From assembly GCA_014323795.1 (NCBI GenBank), contig JACONK010000001.1, positions 172,219-236,218 on the forward strand: a DNA stretch of 64,000 bases, read 5' to 3'. Within the stretch, counting starts at the first letter, position 1. Each line of letters opens with the position of its first letter. The DNA comes from Paracoccaceae bacterium (GTDB lineage Bacteria; Pseudomonadota; Alphaproteobacteria; Rhodobacterales; Rhodobacteraceae). The position numbers and the translations under genes were made by a program. The notes beneath the pieces were generated by a model. That model was given only the letters and a program-made list of their open reading frames with translations, did no database searches and had not been told where the DNA came from. Positions 58,393 through 64,000 of this stretch are shown here, one piece after another.

Positions 58393-59787
58393 ATGCGGTA
58401 CATTTCTACCCGGGGTGCGTCCCCGACGCTGAGCTTTGAGGATGCCGTGCTTACCGGGCTCGCCTGCGATGGCGGGCTTTATGTACCGGAGTTTTTTCCT
58501 GCGCTGAGCGCGGAGGATATCGCGGGCTTCGCTGGCCAGATATATGAAGATGTGGCCTTTATCGTGATGAAGCCGTTCATCGGCGACGCTTTCACGGATA
58601 CCGAATTCCGAGAGATCATCGCACGGGCCTATTCTGTTTTCGGCCATGATGCGCGCTGCCCGCTCAAGCAGCTTGCCCATAACCATTTCCTGCTGGAACT
58701 GTTCCATGGGCCGACGCTGGCTTTCAAGGACGTGGCTATGCAGCTGATCGGCCAGATGTTCCAGGTCGCATTGGGTCGTGCGGGCAAGAGCGTGACGATT
58801 GTGGGTGCCACCAGCGGCGACACAGGGTCGGCGGCAATGGAGGCGTTTCGCGGGCTTGACGCGGTGAATACCTTTATCATGTATCCTCACGGGCGCGTCA
58901 GCGAAGTGCAGCGGCGGCAGATGACCTGCGTGGCCGGGGACAATGTACATGCGCTGGCTGTCGATGGGGACTTCGACACATGCCAGGCACTCTTGAAGGA
59001 TATGTTCAGCGATTTCGATTTCCGTGACAGGATGCGGCTTGCCAGCGTGAACTCTATCAACTGGGCGCGTATTCTGGCGCAGGTAGTCTACTACTTTACC
59101 TCGGCTGTGGCACTGGGGGCACCGTACCGGGCGGTCAGTTTCTGTGTGCCGACGGGTAACTTCGGCGACATCTTTGCGGGTTATGTTGCCAAGCGCATGG
59201 GACTGCCTATCGACCGTCTGGTGATCGCCACGAACCAAAATGACATCCTGCACCGGACTCTGCAATCCGGTGTCCACGAAAAGAACGACGTTATCCCCTC
59301 GATCAGCCCGTCGATGGATATTCAGGTATCTTCCAACTTCGAACGGCTGGTTTTCGATCTTTATGATCGGAAAGGTTCCGCAGTGGCACAGCTTTTTGAC
59401 GGACTGAGGGCTGACGGGCGATTTGATCTGAGCCCGGGTGCACTGTCGCGCCTGCGCAATGAGTTTGACAGCGGGCGCGTGAGCGAGGCGGAAACTTCAC
59501 GTGCAATCACCGATTTCATGCGTCGTACGGGTGCAGTGCTCTGCCCACATACCGCGATTGGCGCACTGGTGGCTGAGCGGCAGGTTGATGCAAGTGATAC
59601 GCCGGTGATAACGCTCGCCACCGCGCATCCGGCCAAGTTTCCGGATGCGATAGAAGCGGCTGTTGGTGTTCGCCCGAACCTGCCGAAACGTATGGTTGAT
59701 CTGTTCGATCTGGAAGAGCGGGCAACCCGCGTGGCAGGCGATCTGGCCATGGTGGAATCGGTGATCCGTGAAAGGACAAATATTTGA
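58393..59787 (+). CDS. thrC: threonine synthase
   Basis: 464 residues. The N-terminal YISTRGASPTLSFEDAVLTG then LACDGGLYVPE, the PLP Lys in HGPTLAFKDVAMQLIGQMF, and GATSGDTGSAAMEAFRG (phosphate cup) define type-2 threonine synthase. It converts O-phosphohomoserine to threonine. CVPTGNFGDIFAGYVAKRMG is also present. Ten bases after SURF1; the downstream peptidase starts inside its stop. Confidence 0.96.
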   Translation: MRYISTRGASPTLSFEDAVLTGLACDGGLYVPEFFPALSAEDIAGFAGQIYEDVAFIVMKPFIGDAFTDTEFREIIARAYSVFGHDARCPLKQLAHNHFLLELFHGPTLAFKDVAMQLIGQMFQVALGRAGKSVTIVGATSGDTGSAAMEAFRGLDAVNTFIMYPHGRVSEVQRRQMTCVAGDNVHALAVDGDFDTCQALLKDMFSDFDFRDRMRLASVNSINWARILAQVVYYFTSAVALGAPYRAVSFCVPTGNFGDIFAGYVAKRMGLPIDRLVIATNQNDILHRTLQSGVHEKNDVIPSISPSMDIQVSSNFERLVFDLYDRKGSAVAQLFDGLRADGRFDLSPGALSRLRNEFDSGRVSEAETSRAITDFMRRTGAVLCPHTAIGALVAERQVDASDTPVITLATAHPAKFPDAIEAAVGVRPNLPKRMVDLFDLEERATRVAGDLAMVESVIRERTNI

Positions 59788-61046
59788 CAGTTGAAACGAC
59801 AACGCTTGGAAACGGTTTTCGGATTGTTTCAGAACGCATGGAGGGGCTGCAGTCCGCCGCACTGGGGATCTGGGTCGGTGCAGGCGGTCGCCATGAACGC
59901 GTGGAGCAGAACGGCGTAGCCCACTTTCTGGAGCATATGGCGTTCAAAGGCACAGAGCGGCGCAAGGCACTGCAGATTGTGGAAGAGATTGAAAACGCGG
60001 GCGGGTATATCAACGCCTATACCAGCCGGGAAATGACGGCTTATTACGTGCGCGTACTGGAAGATGACGTGCCGCTGGCGGTGGATGTGATCTCTGACAT
60101 CGTGCTGAACCCGATCTTCGATCCTTCGGAGGTGGAGGTTGAACGCGGGGTGATTTTGCAGGAAATCGGGCGGTCGCTCGATACGCCGGACGATGTGATT
60201 TTCGATTGGCTGCAAGGGGTGAGCTATCCCGACCAGCCCATCGGGCGCACGATCCTGGGGCCGGAGGAGCGCGTACGGGCATTTTCGCGGAACGATTTGC
60301 AGACCTTTGTGGGGGAGCATTATCGCCCGGACAATATGATTTTGGCGGCGGCTGGCGCGGTGCATCACGCCGCCCTTGTGCAACTGGCGGAGACGGCCTT
60401 CGGTGCGCTCGGCTGCCGGGCAGGGCATGTGATTGTTCCGGCCACCTACTGCGGGGGGGAGCACCGGGTTGTAAAGAACCTTGAGCAGGCACATTTTGCC
60501 CTGGCGTGCGAGATTGGGGGCTACCGTGATCCGTCGTTCTACACAACCCAGGTTTATGCCCTGGTGCTGGGCGGCGGGATGTCGTCGCGGCTTTTCCAGG
60601 AATTGCGCGAAAAGCGGGGTCTCTGTTATTCAATCTACGCCAACGCGGGTACCTATGCAGATACCGGTACGCTAACAATCTATGCAGGCACCAGTGCCGG
60701 GAACGTGGCCCAACTGTCGGAACTTTGCATTGACGAACTGCGGCGGTCAGCGGCTGATATGACCGATGTGGAGGTGGAACGGGCCAAAACTCAGATGAAA
60801 GCGGGTATGCTCATGGGACTGGAAAGCCCGTCGGCCCGCTGTGAACGGCTGGCGCGAATGACCCATATCTGGGGCCGGGTGCCATGCCTTGATGAGGTCG
60901 TCGGGAAGATTGAGGCTGTGGACCGTGGCAAGGTCACAGCTTATGCTGGCACGTTGTGCGTGCGTGCCGCGCCATCTCTGGCACTTTATGGGCCTGTTGC
61001 CGATGCCCCGGAGGTGGACGTGCTCGCAGCGCGGCTGGCAAATTGA
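59784..61046 (+). CDS. M16-family zinc peptidase (mitochondrial processing peptidase-like)
   Basis: 420 residues. The inverted zinc motif HFLEHMAFKG is at about residues 51-60 with a downstream Glu in VEVERGVILQEIG; the Gly-rich loop LGGGMSSRLFQELREKRGLC matches the MPP beta family. Bacterial members are soluble processing peptidases of uncertain substrate. The start is TTG overlapping the thrC stop (TTGA). thrC followed by this peptidase is a conserved pair in Rhodobacterales. Confidence 0.92.
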   Translation: MTVETTTLGNGFRIVSERMEGLQSAALGIWVGAGGRHERVEQNGVAHFLEHMAFKGTERRKALQIVEEIENAGGYINAYTSREMTAYYVRVLEDDVPLAVDVISDIVLNPIFDPSEVEVERGVILQEIGRSLDTPDDVIFDWLQGVSYPDQPIGRTILGPEERVRAFSRNDLQTFVGEHYRPDNMILAAAGAVHHAALVQLAETAFGALGCRAGHVIVPATYCGGEHRVVKNLEQAHFALACEIGGYRDPSFYTTQVYALVLGGGMSSRLFQELREKRGLCYSIYANAGTYADTGTLTIYAGTSAGNVAQLSELCIDELRRSAADMTDVEVERAKTQMKAGMLMGLESPSARCERLARMTHIWGRVPCLDEVVGKIEAVDRGKVTAYAGTLCVRAAPSLALYGPVADAPEVDVLAARLAN

Positions 61047-61061
61047 GTCAGGGCTCCAGGT

Positions 61062-61316
61062 TCACGACTCATATCCAGCGGACGACGCGTGCCGTGCGAA
61101 AATGCCCCTGTCGCTCCGCCGTTTCCAACGGTTGTAAAGCGTCTTGTGCGGGCCTTGGGCAATCGGGGCATCTCGCCTCTGTCAAGCCATTGCGATTTAT
61201 GAGGATTATGCCGCCCGGAATGCGCCAGTCATCGGCGCGTGGCTTGCCGTGGGACTTGGGAAAAGGGTTTCATGACACACCATCCGCGCATCTGTCAGCC
61301 GGAACAGACCAGCCAT
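61062..61316 (-). mobile_element. second IS5-family transposase (orfA) remnant
   Basis: From the ATG at 61316 the minus strand reads MAGLFRLTDARM, then in a shifted frame PKSHGKPRADDWRIPGGIIL with INRNGL, and after another shift PHKTLYNRWKRRSDRGIFAR before a stop. These are successive parts of the IS427-group OrfA N-terminus. At least two indels and loss of everything after the first 70 codons mark a dead fragment. It lies just after the M16 peptidase and is a different subtype from the element at 57.2 kb. Confidence 0.8.
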
Positions 61317-61584
61317 GGTCACCGCATGTTTTTCAAACCATGAATCACACTGGCACCGCAAAAATCAATAGATCCTGACCCTGGCCATCATGATCTTTGG
61401 CCGGTTCACACCGAAGTATTTTGGCGGGCCAAAGATAATTGGCACCCTCACATAGCGTAATTCGGGGCGTCTGATTTTTTTGCGCTTCATCCCGGATTTT
61501 TATCGCGATGCCGCATTTTGCGCTTGAACACAGATCATATTCCCAAATACTTGTTAAATAAATCAAAACCCGGAGGTTGTTCTT

Positions 61585-62190
61585 GTGTCAAGGAACCCGT
61601 CCCCTTCCGTTCTGTCAGATGTCATAGTGCCTGTCGACGGTGCGCTTTTGTGGGCTAAGCGGATCGCGCTTGTGGCCTTTGGCATTATTGCGCTCGCACT
61701 TGCGGCAAAAGTGAAGTTCCCGGTGCCGCCATCGCCGGTGCCAGTGACGTTCGGCACCTTCATCGTGCTGGGTATCGGGGCTGCTTACGGGCCGCGACTG
61801 GGGTTTGCGACAATCTTTGGCTATATGCTGGTTGGGGCCGCGGGCTTTGATGTCTTTGCAGACTCAAGCGCAGAAAAGAACGGCATTGCCTACATGCTCG
61901 GCGGATCAGGCGGGTATCTGCTCGGTTACGTGCTTGCCACGCTTGCACTCGGTACACTGGCACTGCGGGGCTGGGATCGGTCGGTCCTTTGGATGGCACT
62001 TGCCATGCTGATCGGCAACGTGCTGATCTATGTGCCGGGGCTGCTGTGGCTGAGTACCTTTGCAGACAGTTGGACGCAGACCTTTGCCTGGGGGCTGACG
62101 CCGTTTCTGGTGGGCGACGCGATGAAGTTTGCGCTGGCTGTGCTTCTTTTCCCCGCATTTTGGAATATCGTCGGCACAGCCCGCGGCTAA
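61585..62190 (+). CDS. bioY: biotin transporter BioY
   Basis: 201 residues, six hydrophobic segments. KVKFPVPPSPVPVTFGTFIV carries the BioY signature near the N-terminus; GAAYGPRLGFATIFGYMLVG and GGSGGYLLGYVLATLALGTL follow. It is the substrate-binding S component of ECF biotin importers; no ecfA/T genes are adjacent, and some solitary BioY proteins work alone. GTG start with GGAGG eight bases upstream. No biotin-regulator site could be recognised. Confidence 0.92.
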   Translation: MSRNPSPSVLSDVIVPVDGALLWAKRIALVAFGIIALALAAKVKFPVPPSPVPVTFGTFIVLGIGAAYGPRLGFATIFGYMLVGAAGFDVFADSSAEKNGIAYMLGGSGGYLLGYVLATLALGTLALRGWDRSVLWMALAMLIGNVLIYVPGLLWLSTFADSWTQTFAWGLTPFLVGDAMKFALAVLLFPAFWNIVGTARG

Positions 62191-62226
62191 CAAAATCATG
62201 AAATACCTGTTGGGGCGGGAATCTTT

Positions 62227-62811
62227 TCAGATATGAAAATCGCTTTTCCTGAAGATTGAGTAAAGCTCAATCCCCTCTTCGGCGAGGGCTTGGGCTGCAC
62301 CTTCTTCGCGGTCAACGATTGAAATCGCGAAAGGGACGCTGGCGGAGTATTCCCGGGCGATTCCTGTTATCACTTCCCTCATGGAACCTCCGGTTGTTGT
62401 TACGTCGTCAACAGCCAGAATTTTATCACTGTTCTGAATGAAACCGTTCACGCGCTCTTTTGCGCCGTGCTGCTTTGCTTGCTTTCGCACAAAAAAAACG
62501 CGGGCCGGTGTATTCAGCGTGTGACTGACCGTCGCAATTGAAGTGACCACCGGCACCGCGCCTGTTTCTAGTCCGCCAGCACAGTCTGCTTGTTTTTGCT
62601 TCATGAACTCGGTGATAATGTTTCCAATTAGATAGCCGCCCGCCGGATGGAGCGTAGTCTGTCTAAGCTGGAAAAGAAAAGCACTCTTTTTGCCGGAAGA
62701 CAAAGTGAAGTCACCGCGCATAAGAGAGCCTTCCTCAACGATTTTCTTAAGCCCGATCCATCTTTCGTCATATTCTGGCACTACTCGCTTTGCCTTCACT
62801 GAACTAAGCAT
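62227..62811 (-). CDS. pyrE: orotate phosphoribosyltransferase-type enzyme
   Basis: 194 residues. The PRPP motif LAVDDVTTTGGSMREVITGI is at about 132-151, with FTLSSGKKSAFLFQLRQTTL, GLETGAVPVVTSIAT and VFFVRKQAKQHGAKERVNGF (the flexible catalytic loop of OPRTase) upstream. It should convert orotate plus PRPP to OMP, although a specialised phosphoribosyltransferase role is possible. Base composition is visibly lower in G+C than neighbours, with more AAA and TTT codons, suggesting acquisition. No other pyrimidine gene is adjacent. Confidence 0.8.
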   Translation of the reverse strand: MLSSVKAKRVVPEYDERWIGLKKIVEEGSLMRGDFTLSSGKKSAFLFQLRQTTLHPAGGYLIGNIITEFMKQKQADCAGGLETGAVPVVTSIATVSHTLNTPARVFFVRKQAKQHGAKERVNGFIQNSDKILAVDDVTTTGGSMREVITGIAREYSASVPFAISIVDREEGAAQALAEEGIELYSIFRKSDFHI

Positions 62812-63010
62812 CTTTGTGCCACCGACGTTTTCTGATTTACCTTAGATACATCTGTCTACAATGTGCATTATAGTCGTGCCACCGGCAAATGGCGGCGTCA
62901 GCAGGGGTGTAGCCGGTACCTGATTCCCCAAGGTTATTTGCACTGTTACTGTTGTGTACTATTGTGGTTTAGGTTGACGTATAGCCCTTATCTGCCCGGA
63001 GACTAACCAC

Positions 63011-64000
63011 ATGGAATCCTTCCTTCTGCAAGCCACAATCTATCTGTGTGCCGCAGTCATTGCGGTGCCGGTGGCGCACCGGTTGGGTTTTGGCTCTGTC
63101 CTTGGATACCTGATGGCGGGAGTTTTGATTGGGCCAGTGCTGGGTCTTGTCGGCGGGTATGGAGAGATGGCCGATTTGCAGCACTTCGCCGAATTCGGCG
63201 TTGTCATGATGCTGTTTATCATCGGGCTGGAGCTTGACCCCAGGGGTTTGTGGGAGATGCGCCATAAGCTGATTGGGCTTGGCGGCTTCCAGATCGTGAT
63301 TTCCACTGGCCTGATCGCGGCGGTGTTCATGACCCTGGGCCAGCCTTGGCCGATTGCCCTGGCCGTGGGGATGACGCTTGCGCTCAGTTCTACCGCGATT
63401 GTGATCCAGACGCTCAATGAGAAGAACCTGATGACCACAAACGGCGGGCGGTCGGCATTTTCTGTGCTGCTCAGCCAGGATATCGCCGTGATCCCGATGC
63501 TGGCTTTTGTGCCGCTGCTGGCGATCAGAGGGGTCCATAACTTTTCGGATCACGGCGACGATGGCCACGGCCATGGGGTATCGCTGGTGGCGGGGTTGCC
63601 CGGTTGGGGTGCCATGCTGGTGACGCTCGGGGCGATTGTACTTGTCGTGGGCATCGGGGTCTATCTGACCCGGCCCGTGTTCCATTTTATCGCCCGGTCT
63701 CGCTTGCCGGAGATGTTCACCGCCGTGGCACTCCTCCTGGTTGTGGGGATTGCGCTTTTGATGATGTCAGTGGGTTTGTCCCCCGCGCTTGGGACATTTC
63801 TGGCGGGTGTTGTGCTTGCAAACTCAGAATTCCGGCACCAGTTGGAAAGCGATATAGAACCCTTTAAGGGCCTTCTGTTAGGTCTGTTTTTCATCACTGT
63901 TGGTGCTGGCATCAATTTTGAACTGCTGGGAGCAAAGCCGACCAGCCTGCTGTTGATAGTGGTGGCCGTGATGGGGATCAAGGCTGCCGTCCTTTACGGG
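63011..64000 (+). CDS. CPA2 monovalent cation:proton antiporter (KefB/C-like), N-terminal part
   Basis: 330 codons open to the window edge. At least nine hydrophobic segments; LGYLMAGVLIGPVLGLVGGY, EFGVVMMLFIIGLELDPRGL, LALSSTAIVIQTLNEKNLM and SVLLSQDIAVIPMLAFVPLL are the CPA2 landmarks. A His-rich loop (HGDDGHGHGV) lies near residue 180. It exchanges K+ or Na+ for protons at the inner membrane; KefB/C-type C-terminal RCK (TrkA-N) domains would lie beyond the window. GGAG precedes the ATG. Confidence 0.9.
   Translation, partial: MESFLLQATIYLCAAVIAVPVAHRLGFGSVLGYLMAGVLIGPVLGLVGGYGEMADLQHFAEFGVVMMLFIIGLELDPRGLWEMRHKLIGLGGFQIVISTGLIAAVFMTLGQPWPIALAVGMTLALSSTAIVIQTLNEKNLMTTNGGRSAFSVLLSQDIAVIPMLAFVPLLAIRGVHNFSDHGDDGHGHGVSLVAGLPGWGAMLVTLGAIVLVVGIGVYLTRPVFHFIARSRLPEMFTAVALLLVVGIALLMMSVGLSPALGTFLAGVVLANSEFRHQLESDIEPFKGLLLGLFFITVGAGINFELLGAKPTSLLLIVVAVMGIKAAVLYG

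Noticed and set aside
62880-62960. Second ankyrin remnant (minus strand, GYTPADAA)
   Set aside because: Only one short match to the repeat core; too weak to claim.

Overview
The window looks like chromosomal DNA of an alphaproteobacterium, most likely Rhodobacteraceae (roseobacter type). The basis is gene content and order: rnhB next to a CcrM-type GANTC methyltransferase, an aa3 oxidase block coxB-ctaB-small membrane ORF-ctaG-coxC-SURF1 followed by thrC and an MPP-like M16 peptidase, cobS/cobT, TRAP and Liv-type transporters, a CIRCE-controlled groESL, and G+C that looks like the high fifties percent by eye. No species can be named from this.

Layout. 0-0.3 kb: the 5' end of a surface lipoprotein gene and tRNA-Arg(CCU). 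0.7-2.7 kb: a two-gene unit, a YwgA-like protein and an HD phosphohydrolase. 2.7-14.3 kb: a catabolic region mixing intact genes (arylformamidase-like hydrolase, GMC oxidoreductase, aldo/keto reductase, CoA-transferase, enoyl-CoA hydratase, SDR, TIM-barrel isomerase) with clear remnants (ABC ATPase tail, aldehyde dehydrogenase tail, a frameshifted second aldo/keto reductase, a frameshifted acyl-CoA dehydrogenase, a DUF993 gene in pieces). 14.6-16.4 kb: rnhB and ccrM. 16.5-17.7 kb: a TbpB-like surface lipoprotein with five 63-bp tandem repeats and a G9 tract that puts the start codon out of frame. 17.9-23.1 kb: a complete Liv-type ABC transporter. 23.4-30.1 kb: a short-chain-acyl type regulator, RimJ-like GNAT, MBL-fold hydrolase, FAD-linked oxidase, the apt-mtnP-flavin reductase operon and a GNAT. 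30.3-35.4 kb: cobT, an ankyrin-repeat remnant, cobS, argE. 35.5-36.8 kb: a broken FAH-family hydrolase and a truncated 2-keto-4-pentenoate hydratase. 37.1-42.7 kb: gltX and a TRAP transporter. 43.0-45.2 kb: groESL with promoter, CIRCE and terminator. 45.8-52.2 kb: aroQ, ubiK, lgt, pgeF, topA, dprA. 53.6-61.0 kb: oxidase assembly, SURF1, thrC, M16 peptidase. 61.6-64.0 kb: bioY, a pyrE-type phosphoribosyltransferase and the start of a CPA2 antiporter. Two different IS5-family transposase remnants lie at 57.2-57.5 and 61.1-61.3 kb.

Two themes stand out. First, housekeeping genes are intact while accessory catabolic genes, transposases and an ankyrin gene carry frameshifts, stops and truncations, and several 0.3-1.3 kb stretches hold no confident gene; this reads as ongoing pseudogenisation. 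Second, the most interesting functional candidates are the repeat-containing, potentially phase-variable surface lipoprotein (with a paralogue at the left edge sharing its upstream DNA) and the HD/YwgA-like pair beside a tRNA gene, which could be a nucleotide-directed stress or defence module.
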